Positions 1-10,156 of a DNA stretch of 64,000 nt are shown piece after piece (positions within the stretch are counted from its first letter, which is position 1; each line of letters starts with the position of its first letter). The stretch is taken from positions 1 to 64,000 of the forward strand of contig VFIW01000035.1 in assembly GCA_006386115.1 (NCBI GenBank). The letters are read 5' to 3'. Both the position numbers and the translations under genes were made by a program. Source of the stretch: Globisporangium splendens. Lineage: Eukaryota > Oomycota > Peronosporomycetes > Pythiales > Pythiaceae. The notes beneath the pieces were generated by a model. It saw nothing but the letters and a program-made list of their open reading frames with translations. It searched no databases and had not been told where the DNA came from.

Positions 1-660
1 ATCATCCTGGGAATGCCGTGGTTGAAGCGTTATCAACCTAGCATTGACTGGATGAGGATGAAGATCTCCGTTGACAAGTCACGCGATATTGACTTGTGCT
101 GCACAACAACGGATGAAGTAGTATGGGTGTACACATCCGTGGAGGAGATCCCAGATGGCCCTTGTGATATTGCGGTGTGCGATGGCCCCCCATGTTCACA
201 AGCGGTACCCATTTTGAAGAAGATGAACGGAGGTGGAGCAGTCAGGCGCCAGAAAAAGACTGTCTCCTTTGCCATTGACGACGAGAAGGTTCGCGATGGC
301 GTTGACAAGAGTGAATGGAAGAGGAACAAACACCCTTCCCAACAAGACAAGAAGAAGAAGACCAGCAAGAGAAGTTTTTCGCCAAGAGTTTTGAGTACCC
401 CTGATCAAGGTACAAGTGGCGATGACGAAGGGAGTGTCCAAGCACAAGACATTCCAAGCGAGTTTGTGAATATCGCGGTCTACAATGAAGAAAGTGACGT
501 GGATGTAATCCGTCACGTGAAGATTGAAAATCCTCCAAGCTCAGTCGAAGAGTTGATTTCCTTGCCATCGATGAGCAAGAAGACGCTGAAGCGTAGCCTA
601 GCGAAAGGCGATATGCGAGGTGGTGTGATACGTCGAAATGGTCGACGAAGGCTTCGGTAA
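1..660 (+). pseudogene. Element A pol, protease to RT linker (frameshifted)
   Basis: The reading frame is open from the first base (IILGMPWLKRYQPSIDWM...), which is the end of the retropepsin domain as judged from the same stretch in element C. A hydrophilic linker follows, and the frame ends at 658-660. Compared with element C the frame is lost near 610-620, just after SMSKKTLKRSLAKGD. Small insertions and deletions between about 612 and 745 separate it from the RT frame. I therefore treat this and the following open frame as one broken pol. The methionine at 13 is simply an internal residue, not a start. Confidence 0.85.
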
Positions 661-729
661 ACACAGCATCGAGCGGGATGCAGATGTGTTGGAACGAAAA
701 GAAACGGGAGAAAGGTTCGAGGAGCAGTC

Positions 730-3700
730 GTGGGAGCCCTCAAGTATGCGCTTGCCAGGGAATTTGAAGACATTTTCCCTGACAAGGTGCCGGACGAATT
801 GCCATTCGGCAGAGGCATTCGTCATGAGATTGATGTACTTCCTGGCACGAAGTACTGCATCACAAGACAGTGGCCGTTGCCAAAGGAACAAGTCGAGGCA
901 ATCGACGAGTTCCTTGCACAACGTGCTAAGGCTGGTCATGTGCGGGAGAGCAAGTCTCCGCATTGCAGCCCCACTTTCTGTGTGAAGAAGGCAACTGGAG
1001 GTTGGCGCATTGTTCATGCTTTCAACAAGCTGAACGACGCGACAATTCCAGTCCAGACTCCGGTTCCACGCAAGGACATGATCCTTGATGGAATGGTTGG
1101 CAGCGCCGTCTTCAGTGCTATCGACCTGAAAGATGGGTTCTATCAGATTCGAATGCGCGAAGACGATGTTCCGTTGACCGCAGTGAGCACCCCGAGTGGT
1201 ATGCTGTGGGAATGGTTAGCGATGCTACAGGGACTGAAGAATGCTCCCGCGACCTTCAATCGAATGGTCACGAACATTCTTCGTCCTCTGCGAACATTTA
1301 CACCAAGTTACTTTGACGACATTTTCGTTCATAGTAAGGCCACGAATGGGAAGTCTGATGTCGATGTTCATCTCGATCATCTTCGTCAAGTATTCCAGGT
1401 CATGCGTGAGAACAAACTCTACGCAAACTTGAAGAAGTGCATGTTCTTCGCCCCCGAGATCCCTGTTCTCGGTTGTTTTGTGGGCAAGAACGGTGTTCGA
1501 GTCAATCCGGAGAAGGTCAAAGCTATTGACGATTGGCCAGTGCCTCAGAACGTCAAACAGCTGCGACAATGGTTGGGTCTAGCCAACTACTTGCACAAGT
1601 ACACGCGCAATTATGCAGCGTTGGTGCAACCCCTCACACAGCTCTTGAAGAAAGACGTTGAGTGGAAGTGGTCGAGAGACCATCAGACGGCGTTCGGAGG
1701 AGTCAAGAGAAGTCTTCGAGAAGCTCCTGTGTTGGCTCTGCCAGACCACGACAAGCCGTTCCACGTCGTCTACGATGCGAGCGACTATGCCATCGGTTGC
1801 GCATTGATGCAACACGATGATGAGAGTCATGAGCGAGTTGTGTCGTATCAGTCACGACAACTCCGACCCGCAGAACGGAACTACCCAGTTCACGACAAGG
1901 AACTTCTGGCGATGAAGTATTCTTTGGTCAAGTTCCGTGTGTATCTGCTTGGCGAGGAGCGCTTTGCTATCTACACTGATCACGCATCTCTGCGTACGGC
2001 AGTGAAGACTCCTCATTTGTCGCAAGGAATGGCGAGATGGTTCTCCTTCTTTGCAGAGTACAACTTTGTTGTACACTACAAGCCAGGCAAGACGAACATC
2101 TTAGCCGATGCGCTTTCAAGACGTCCGGATTATGATCCGAAGACCAAGAGTGAAGACACGGACGGAGCGTGTCGACTCTGTGAAGATGTTCAAGCGATCG
2201 CAGTGCAAGCTACGACCACAGCGCGAGAAGAGATCGTCGGAGGGTACAAGTCTGACGAAACATGTCAGGACTTGTTGAAGTATTTCAAGGACCCTTCGGA
2301 CAAAGCACTGCAAGGTCTTCCGTCGCGCACAAGATCGCGAGTTTACCGCTTTCGAGTACACAATAGGTTGTTGTACTATGCGGTCGAACAAGGGGATACA
2401 GCAAGGATTGTTGTTCCCAACGACGAAGGTCTGCGTCATCGACTCTTGTATGAGTACCATGACAGTCCTTCGGGTGGCCATCTCGGACGTGAGAAAACGT
2501 TTCTCAGTCTTTCCCGGGATTACTACTGGCCACACATGTACAAGTGGGTACGCAAGTATGTGAGGACTTGCGAGATCTGCCAGCGAGTGAAACCCTCTGG
2601 TTCCACGCAGGCACCACTTCGTTCATTGGCTGTCCCGTCGGACAGTTGGAAGTCTGTGAGTATGGATTTCATATTCGGACTTCCAAGAGACACACATGGA
2701 CGCAATGGCATCCTTGTGTTTGTGGACCGATTCAGCAAGATGGTTCATCTTGTGCCTGTTTCGGACAAGATCTCTGCTGAGAAGACTGCCAAGGTCTTTG
2801 TAGACGTCGTATTCCGCCTACACGGACTACCAGTCGAGATCGTGTCTGACCGTGACACCCGTTTCACGTCCAAGTTCTGGCGTGCACTGTTCGGACTTCT
2901 GGACACCAAGTTGTCCATGTCAACAGCGGCACACCCTGAAACGGACGGTCAAACAGAGCGAGTGAATCGCGTCCTCGAAGACGTGTTGCGCAGCTACGCA
3001 ACGTCTTTCAAAGAGTGGAGTGAGTTTCTCCCTCTTGCCGAGTTTGCGTTGAACAACTCCACGCATGTCTCGACAGGTCACTCTCCATTTTATGTGAACT
3101 ATGGCATTCACCCTCGAGTGCCTGCTTCCATAATGGGTGAGGTCTCTACCTTAAGTGGGGGAGGGACTCCGGCTCATGGAAACAAGCCAAAGTCGTCTTA
3201 CGACCTGAATGCTGCTACCGAGTTGAAAGCCAATTTTGACTCGATGAAACCCCTCGACGACCTAACAAGTCGTGAGGAACAGCAAGTCGATGACTTTATT
3301 GTGAGGAGACAAGCCGTTGTGAGGTTTGTTCGAGACGCAATCGCGAAGGCTCAGGATCTGCAAAAGGAACAAGCAGACAAGAGCGGAAGGAAGAACAAGC
3401 AAGTGTATAAGATCAATGATCTTGTATTACTTAGCACGGCGAACTTGCCTGAACACGCAGTGTCCAACTTGGGAAGCTCGAAGCTTCTGCCAAGGTTCAT
3501 TGGACCGTTCAAGGTAGTGAAATGCAATGGCGATGCCTACACGCTAGACATACCTACACGCATGCGTCTACACCCAACATTTTATGTGGGTAGACTGAAG
3601 CCTTACCTTCCAAGTGGATCTGCGGATCCTACGAGATCTTCCGCAAGCGATCGAGCTGATCGTGAAGCTTCTCCACTTGATTGCGAAGAGCAAACAGCTC

Positions 3701-4353
3701 ATCGCTCTGGAGATTCTTCTCGGCGTACAGGAGTTGCAGGACGTCGAAGGATTGGTCCTTCACTGACTCCAACGCTTGAAGACGAGAATGGTACTCACCA
3801 CGAAGTACCTCGAGAGCCGAACCTGCCTCTTCCACAGAGCGCAAAAGGCGATCGTGAGCCAACTCACGAGACTTCTCGTTCTTCCGGAGTCGAACAAGTT
3901 CGTCCTGAACCTGTTGGAACCATTCCTCGTAACGGGACTCCAAAGCCGAACACTGGGCAGAACCTTCTGTCAGGACGTCGATCTTCGACTCCTGCTCAGC
4001 GACAAGGTTCTCGAGACTCTCGCAGCATTCCTCAAGCGTCGAACAACGCTGCTGCAAAGCCTCGATTTGTCCACGATGAGCACTCTTCCACTTCCAGAGT
4101 CGCTCAATCGTTTTCTCGTTCAGCCCCACCCCCGTTGTTAGACTCTCAGGGAGAGCATCGCTGGGTGGTTGAGTCGATTGTTGATCACGAAGATCGACCG
4201 ACTCATCGTCGAGGAAAGAAGCAGTTTAACCATCAACGCTTCTACAGAGTTCGGTGGCGTGGATATCCACCGAGCTCGGACACGTGGGAACCTCGTCAGA
4301 CATTGGAGTCTGATGTTCCCGACGTGGTCCGCAGCTATGAGAACTGCTTGTAG
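730..4353 (+). pseudogene. Element A pol: RT, RNase H, integrase, chromodomain
   Basis: A 1207-codon open frame carrying most of a Ty3/gypsy polyprotein. In order it shows RT with the SYFDDIFVHS catalytic box near 1311-1340, gypsy RNase H (VVYDASDYAIGCAL, then YTDHASLRTA), the integrase zinc finger (H-x8-H ... CEICQRVK, about 2457-2590), and the DDE residues in SMDFIFG, IVSDRDTRF and ETDGQTERVN. After a polar linker it ends in a chromodomain (RFYRVRWRGYPPSSDTWEP, about 4230-4290). The frame begins at a GTG that is only the first codon after the upstream frameshift, so no true start is here. RT to chromodomain looks uninterrupted, but the polyprotein as a whole cannot be made without correcting the upstream break. 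Confidence 0.88.
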
Positions 4354-4696
4354 CGTCGCCAGGGGCGACACTACGACGACCAGAGCTACGATTCGCTCTG
4401 TCGTCAGCGGGAGTTCTTCTTTCGGCACGAGCATTGCCACGACGAAGAAGACGCTCCATCTTGTTCTCGTTCTCAAGACGAACAAATGTTCGCCATGAGT
4501 CTCGCTGAGCTGCGATGTGTTGGTTCGGATCATCGCGATCGTTGATCCGACGCCAACTGAAGAACCGCTCCTTGTAGAACTCGAGCTCCCCCTTCTTCTT
4601 CAGAATGGGAGAAATGTCAAAGAGTTCTGGAGCTGTCTGCTGTCACTTGGACGACGGACATTCTTCTCGGTTCACTTGGTCACTTGGTCGCTTCAT
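3629..4696 (-). pseudogene. Element A antisense ORF (broken copy of the element C antisense protein)
   Basis: The complement of the pol tail and the pol-LTR spacer encodes the same protein as the intact 355-aa antisense ORF of element C. In A the ATG (MKRPSD) lies at 4694-4696, and the frame ends with the same LDRLRKIS terminus at 3629. Reading through, I see two premature stops: a TGA where C has CGA (Arg, in SSKRQW) and a TAA where C has TCA (Ser, after CRSVDG, near 4228). The remaining residues match C closely: about 12 differences over the last 166 residues by eye. It is therefore a recently inactivated copy. Confidence 0.7.
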
Positions 4697-4758
4697 TGCC
4701 GAATGGAAAGTGAACTGCTCCGAAAGGTCTGCAAAAGTACGCAAGGTACTTGTGACTT

Positions 4759-4772
4759 TAAGGAGGGGATGA
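4759..4772 (+). promoter_or_regulatory. Polypurine tract of element A
   Basis: The purine-rich run TTAAGGAGGGGATGA abuts the LTR start TGTAATGG. The same run occurs, inverted, beside the 3' LTR of element C. A similar one (ACAGGGGATGA) lies before the B LTR at 17955. Position and composition fit the plus-strand primer of an LTR retroelement. Confidence 0.75.
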
Positions 4773-4903
4773 TGTAATGGGCCACAACCAGCCATTACAT
4801 GAAGGTGGATCTGTCCCCAGATCTAGTGTACCACACACCACCTTCAGCGTGCATTGTGGAGACACAAATAACAAAGGGATTACGGTAATACAGTCCCCAC
4901 ATG

Positions 4904-4930
4904 CACGTGTGACGTCACTCGATGACGTCA
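4904..4930 (+). promoter_or_regulatory. G-box plus two CRE-type palindromes in LTR U3
   Basis: CACGTG at 4904-4909 is followed by TGACGTCA at 4910-4917 and again at 4923-4930. Both are perfect bZIP-type palindromes (ATF/CREB and G-box classes in other eukaryotes). All three sites are kept in both LTRs of element C despite about 3% LTR divergence. Being palindromic, they could act in either direction, which is relevant to antisense transcription into the element. Function is inferred from the motifs only. Confidence 0.5.
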
Positions 4931-4941
4931 CGAGTGTTCTC

Positions 4942-5020
4942 TGTGCTGATCAGTGCAGAATGTTGTTCTCATGTACTAATCAGTACAGAGCAATGACATC
5001 CATGTACTAATCAAGTACTG
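4942..5020 (+). repeat. Three spaced copies of a TGTRCTRATCAnGTRC motif in LTR U3
   Basis: TGTGCTGATCAGTGCAG (4942-4958), TGTACTAATCAGTACAG (4972-4988) and TGTACTAATCAAGTACTG (5003-5020) are near-palindromic and spaced by roughly 30 bp. The set is also present in both LTRs of element C. It may be a regulatory array. Confidence 0.55.
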
Positions 5021-5423
5021 AGTGATGGTTCCTGCTTGGGAAACTGGACTGGCGATGAGACCGACGTGTCTCTGCCACCTGAAGTGAGTGGCGCGAACCA
5101 ATCACTTTGCAGGGGTTTTATACAAGACTTGAAGTTCAAGCTTCTAGAAGATCCCGTAGGTTCAACCTCAGTGTACCCAAGGTTTTATATATCATATTCA
5201 TAGGTTTTATTGTGTATATTTAGGTTTTAGTTATATAACCTCTAGGATCCCTTGGGGTTCATTTGTAAGTAGCGACAGGAACCATAACCATTTTTAATTC
5301 AGTTGCAAATTTTCCTTCAAGTACTCAAGTCTTCGTTCCTCCCTCCAAGTCGGGAGATCGCTTCCTCTGGCGCAAGCGTGTGTGCCGTGTTTGAGGGACT
5401 GTTTGGAACAGCGCCCTCTTACA

Positions 5424-8361
5424 TGGCGTTAGAAGACCCTCCGGAGGACGCTTCGGAAGTGGTAACGCTACCCATCATGAGCCAGAAACGGTTCATGAAA
5501 GAACTGCATCGAGGCACCCTCGAGCAGATATGTTACATCGCTCCTCAGGAATCGAGCAATGCCGAGTCAGCAGTGCAGAGACACCCACTCGATGAATGTT
5601 TCCTTGCGTCGTCATCAGTGATGGACACTGATGTGCTCGACGAGCCAACGAAGAAGGAACGATTCCAGGCTCAGGGATGGGAATCCCTGAAGGACAGTCC
5701 ATTCTACGGACTATTGAAGGAATACGAAGACGTATTCCCAGAAGAAGTTCCCAGTCGTCTTCCGACAGACAAAGGAGTTCGGCATGAGATTGATCTCAAG
5801 CCAGGTGCGAAGTACTGCGTCACGAGGCAATGGCCACTACCTCGAGAGCAAGTCAAGGTGATCGACGAGTTCTTTGAAGCTCGTCGTAAAGCGGGCCAAG
5901 TGCGCGAGTCGAACTCTCCGCACTGCAGCCCCACCTTCTGTGTGAAAAAGGCAACAGGAGGTTGGAGGATCGTGCACGCGTTCAGCAAGTTGAATGCGGT
6001 AACAATCCTGGCGCAAACGCCGACACTCCGCAAAGATGTCATCACTGACAGCACGCAAGGTAGTACTATCTTTAGTACGATCGATTTGAGAGATGGATTC
6101 TATCAAATCTTGATGCGTGAGAAGGATATTCCTCTCACTGCAGTCAGAACCCCGAGCGGGATGCTGTGGGAGCGGCTTGTAATGCCACAGGGACTAACAA
6201 ATGCTCCCGCCACGTTCAATAGATGCGTCACGCAACTATTACGTCCGGTGCGAGGCTTCGCACCAAGCTATTTTGACGACGTGTTCATACACAGTCGTGC
6301 ATCGGATGCTGCATCCGATGTGGAAGTGCACAAAGAGCACCTCCGACAGCTATTGGACTTGATGCGGAAGTACAAGCTGTACGCCAACATACAAAAGTGC
6401 ATGTTTGGTGTTGATGAGATCCCCGTTCTCGGTTGCTTTGTCGGCAAGAACGGAGTGCGTCCTGATCCCGAAAAGATCAAGGCGATCAACGACTGGCCCG
6501 TCCCAACAAGCCAAAAGGATCTTCGCAAGTTCCTCGGTCTTGCAACGTATCTCCATAAGTACTCGCAGAACTATGCGGGTATCATCCGACCTCTTTCATC
6601 ATTACTGAAGAAAGACGTCGATTGGAAGTGGTCCGACGAATGTCAAGGAGCATTCGTCAAGGTGAAACGCAGCCTCATGGAAGCTCCGGTTCTCGCGATC
6701 GCTGATCACGAGCGACCATTCTATGTGGTCTGTGATGCATCCGACTTTGCAATCGGATGCACGCTCATGCAGCGCGACGATGCAGATCGAGAACGCGTGA
6801 TCTGCTGTCAGTCGCGTCAGCTGAAGCCAGCTGAGCGCAATTATCCGGTTCATGGCAAGGAGTTGCTTGCCATGAAGTACACTCTTACGAAGTTCAGAGT
6901 GTATCTACTTGGAAGTAAACGGTTCACCGTTTGCACTGATCATGCTTCGCTCCGCACCGCAGTGAAGTCGCCACATCTGTCGCAAAGAGTGACCCGATAG
7001 CTTTCTTTCTTTGCGGAGCGCGAGTTTGACGTCAAGTGCAAACCCGGTCAGTTCAACGCGATCGCGGATGCGCTATCACGTCGCCCAGACTTTGAGTCGA
7101 AAGCGAGCGACTCAAAGGAAGACCGTGTGATGGCAATCACACGAGAAAGCACACCGACATCGTCGATCCTTGACGATGTCAAAAGAGCGTATGCGACAGA
7201 TAGCGACATCGGTTGACTTGTTGCCCACTTGTCAGACCCGTCTGATAAGTCGCTCAAGGCGTTGGATCCGGCTCAACGCGCTCGTCTACACCGTTATGAG
7301 TTGCACAACGATGTGTTGTACTACCGTACAGACGACAGCGACGCACCGTGCACCGTCGTTCCGAACGACAGTGATCTTCGCAATCGTGTGCTCTTCGAGT
7401 ACCACGACGCGCCTTTCCGCGGCCATCCAGGACGCGAGAAAACGTGTCTCGCGCTTTCCCGCGACTTCTATTGGTCCCACCAATACAAGCGGGTCCGCAA
7501 ATACGTACGCGCGTGCGAAGTGTGCCAGCGCGTAAAGCCAGCACCGGTCACCAACGCACCGCTGCGATCTCTGCCAGTCCCAGCGGACTGTTGGAAGTCA
7601 GTCTCGATGGATTTCATCTTCGGGCTTCCTGCTGATTCAAGCAAGAAGACTGGGATCCTCGCTATCGTGGATCGCTTCAGCAAGATGATCCATCTCAGTG
7701 CTGTCCCTGCTAGCGTCACCGCAAAGCAGACAGCGCAGATATTCCTCGATTCTGTGTTTAGGTTACACGGAATGCCAACAGAAATCGTGTCGGACCGAGA
7801 TCCACGATTCACAGCTGCCTTTTAGCAAGAACTCTTCCGACTCTTGGGTACTCAACTCAAGATGTCGACAGCTGATCATCCGCAGACAGATGGTCAGACC
7901 GAGCGTGTAAACCGCACGCTCGAGGACATTCTGCGCAGATGTGCGCATTCATTCACTCACTGGAGTGAATATCTCCCCCTCGCAGAGTTTGCAGTCAATA
8001 ACTCTGTGCATACCTCAACTGGGCACACGCCGTTCTACGTGAATGCCCTGAGGTACCCACGTCTTCCCTCCATCCTCGGTGGGATGTCCCCTCCGTCGGT
8101 GACATCTCCTTTAAGTGGGGGAGGAATCCACGAAGCAGCAGCTCTTGCTTCGGAACATTCGGAGACCCCGAATCAACATGAGCAGGCAACTGCTCATGCG
8201 GCGATCGCCGACAAAGACGTCGCTACAACAGTGTTGCAGCGACAAGCTGCCATCCGCTTCGTCCGCGATTCAATCGCCAATGCAGTGGATAGTCAGAAGG
8301 AACAAGCGGACAAGAGTGGCCACAAAAACTCGAATGAATTTAAAGGGAATTCATTGGTTTT
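5424..8361 (+). mobile_element. Element B, left segment: degenerate gypsy pol interrupted by A and C
   Basis: This is the interior of a second Ty3/gypsy family, related to A/C at protein level but clearly distinct. It begins mid-pol, between protease and RT, right after the element A LTR. It runs through RT (SYFDDVFIHS near 6270-6300), RNase H (VVCDASDFAIGCTL), the integrase finger (CEVCQRVK) and the DDE core, and is cut at 8361 by element C. The frame is continuous except for three stops: TAG 6998-7000 and TAG 7823-7825 (both where the family has Trp), and TGA 7214-7216. The rest of the same reading frame resumes exactly at 16027. Gag, protease and the 5' LTR lie beyond element A, off the window. 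Confidence 0.9.
8357..8361. repeat. Target-site duplication of element C, left copy (GTTTT)
   Basis: GTTTT directly precedes the C LTR and is repeated at 16022-16026 directly after the other LTR. Removing C and one copy restores the element B reading frame. Confidence 0.9.
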
Positions 8362-9012
8362 TGTAAGAGGGCGCTGTTCCAAACAGTCCCTCAAACACGG
8401 CACACACGCTTGCGCCAGAGGAAGCGATCTCCCGACTTGGAAGGAGGAACGAAGACTTGAGTACTTGGAGGAAAATTTGCAACTGAATTAAAAATGGTTA
8501 TGGTTCCTGTCGCTACTTACAAATGAACCCCAAGGGCTCCTACACGTTTTATAACTAAAACCTAAATATACACAATAAAACCTATGAATCTGATATATAA
8601 AACCTTGGGTACACTGAGGTTGAACCTACGGGATCTTCCAGAAGCTTGAACTTCAAGTCTTATTTAAAATCCCTGCAAAGTGATTGGCTCGCGCCACTCA
8701 CTTCAGGTGGCAGAGACACGTCGGTCTCGTCGCCAGTCCAGTTTCCCAAGCAGGAACCATCACTCAGTACTTGATTAGTACATGGATGTCATTGCTCTGT
8801 ACTGATTAGTACATGAGAACAACATTCTGCACTGATCAGCACAGAGAACACTCGTGACGTCATCGAGTGACGTCACACGTGCATGTGGGGACTGTATTAC
8901 CGTAATCCCTTTGTTATTTGTGTCTCCACAATGCACGCTGAAGGTGGTGTGTGGCACACTAGATCTGGGGACAGATCCACCTTCATGTAATGGCTGGTTG
9001 TGGCCCATTACA
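8362..9012 (-). repeat. 3' LTR of element C
   Basis: A 651-bp inverted copy of the A LTR, TGTAA...TTACA at the ends. The polypurine tract (complement of TCATCCCCTCCTTAA, 9013-9027) adjoins it. The CRE/G-box cluster is kept (TGACGTCA twice plus CACGTG, about 8854-8882). Confidence 0.92.
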
Positions 9013-9088
9013 TCATCCCCTCCTTAAAGTCACAAGTACCTTGCGTACTTTTGCAGACCTTTCGGAGCAGTTCACTTTGCAATTGGCA

Positions 9089-10156
9089 ATGAAGCGACCA
9101 AGCGACCAAGTGAACCGAGAAGAACCTCCGTCATCCAAGCGACAGTGGACAGCTCCAGAACTCTTCGACATCTCTCCCATTCTGAAGAAGAAGGGGGAGC
9201 TCGAGTTCTACAAGGAGCGGTTCTTCAGTTGGCGTCGGATCAACGATCGTGATGATCCGAACCAACACATCGCAGCCCAGAGAGACTCATGGCGAACATT
9301 TGTTCGTCTTGAGAATGAGAACAAGATGGAGCTTCTTCTTCGTCGTGGCAATGCTCGTGCCGAAAGAAGAACTCCCGCTGACGATGGAGCGAACCGTAGC
9401 TCTGGTCGTCGTAGTGTCGCCCCTGGTGGTGCTACAAGCAGTTCTCATAGCTGCGGACCACGTCGGGAACATCAGACTTCAATGTCTGACGAGGCTCCCA
9501 CGTGTCCGAGCTCGGTGGATATCCACGCCACCGAACTCTGTAGAAGCGTTGATGGTTCAACTGCTTCTTTCCTCGACGATGAGTCGGTCGATCTTCATGA
9601 CCAACAATCGACTGAACCACCCAGCGATGCTCTCCCTGAGAGTCTAACAACGGGGGTGGGGCTGAACGAGAAAACGATTGAGCGACTCTGGAAGTGGAAG
9701 AGTGCTCATCGTGGGCAAATCGAGGCGCTGCAGCAGCGTTGTTCGACGCTTGAGGAACGCTGCGAGAGTTTCGAGAACCTTGTCGCCGATCACGAGTCGA
9801 AGATCGACGATCTGACAGAAGGTTCTGCCCAGTGTTCGGCTTTGGAGTCCCGTTTCGAGGAACGGTTCCAACAGGTTCAGGACGAACTTGTTCGACTCCA
9901 GAATAACGAGAAGTCTCGTGAGTTGGCTCACGATCGCCTTTTGCGCTCTGTGGAAGAGGCAGGTTCGGCACTCGAGGTACTTCGTGGTGAGTACCATTCT
10001 CGTCTTCAAGCGTTGGAGGCAGTGAAGGACCAATCCTTCGACGTCCTGCAACTCCTGTACACCGAGAAGAATCTCCAGAGCGATGAGCTGTTTGCTCTTC
10101 GCAATCAAGTGGAGAAGCTTCACGATCAGCTCGATCGCTTGCGGAAGATCTCGTAG
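9089..10156 (+). CDS. Antisense ORF of element C: 355-aa basic and coiled-coil protein of unknown function
   Basis: I do not recognise this family. The ATG at 9089 (MKRPSD) lies 77 bp inside the element from the 3' LTR, so a transcript would start in or near the LTR and run against pol. Its first 340 bp lie in the spacer beyond pol; the rest is antisense to the chromodomain and the linker before it. Residues 1-110 are basic and polar with an NLS-like start and an EFY..RFFSWRR..W.TF block (39-71). Residues 110-185 are Ser-rich. From about 190 to 355 the sequence is a heptad-rich coiled coil (LNEKTIERLWKW ... LRNQVEKLHDQLDRLRKIS). The frame pairs first codon position with first codon position of pol, unlike the common chance antisense frames in this window. 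Alternatives are an unusual chance ORF or a captured host gene. Confidence 0.6.
   Translation: MKRPSDQVNREEPPSSKRQWTAPELFDISPILKKKGELEFYKERFFSWRRINDRDDPNQHIAAQRDSWRTFVRLENENKMELLLRRGNARAERRTPADDGANRSSGRRSVAPGGATSSSHSCGPRREHQTSMSDEAPTCPSSVDIHATELCRSVDGSTASFLDDESVDLHDQQSTEPPSDALPESLTTGVGLNEKTIERLWKWKSAHRGQIEALQQRCSTLEERCESFENLVADHESKIDDLTEGSAQCSALESRFEERFQQVQDELVRLQNNEKSRELAHDRLLRSVEEAGSALEVLRGEYHSRLQALEAVKDQSFDVLQLLYTEKNLQSDELFALRNQVEKLHDQLDRLRKIS

Larger units (their letters stand above)
1..5423 (+). mobile_element. Element A: Ty3/gypsy chromodomain LTR retrotransposon, 5' part outside window
   Basis: The sequence opens inside the protease region of pol and continues through RT, RNase H, integrase and a C-terminal chromodomain to a polypurine tract and a 651-bp LTR that ends at 5423 with TTACA. 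Gag, primer site and 5' LTR must lie left of the window. The internal region aligns closely with element C on the other strand (8362-16021), so A and C are one family. A is not intact: pol is frameshifted around 610-745 and its antisense ORF carries nonsense codons. The sequence right of the LTR is the interior of another gypsy element (B) in the same orientation, so A sits inside B. The 5 bases after the LTR are TGGCG, which should also precede the unseen 5' LTR if this was a standard integration. Confidence 0.93.
4773..5423 (+). repeat. 3' LTR of element A
   Basis: A 651-bp LTR with short inverted ends, TGTAA...TTACA. It matches the LTRs at 8362-9012 and 15370-16021 (both inverted). The first 30 bases form an imperfect hairpin (TGTAATGG...CCATTACA). 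U3 holds a CACGTG box, two TGACGTCA palindromes and three related TGTRCTRATCA motifs. TATA-like AT-rich stretches occur around 5190-5240. The long open frame that runs through the LTR end into element B is a chance fusion. Confidence 0.92.

Noticed and set aside
5303..5423. N-terminal extension of element B pol through the A LTR
   Set aside because: LTR sequence happens to be open in that frame; the junction is an insertion point, not a start.
9249..9647. 132-codon frame parallel to the antisense ORF of C
   Set aside because: Different frame with biased composition (repeated VVV, LLL); it lacks an equivalent in element B.
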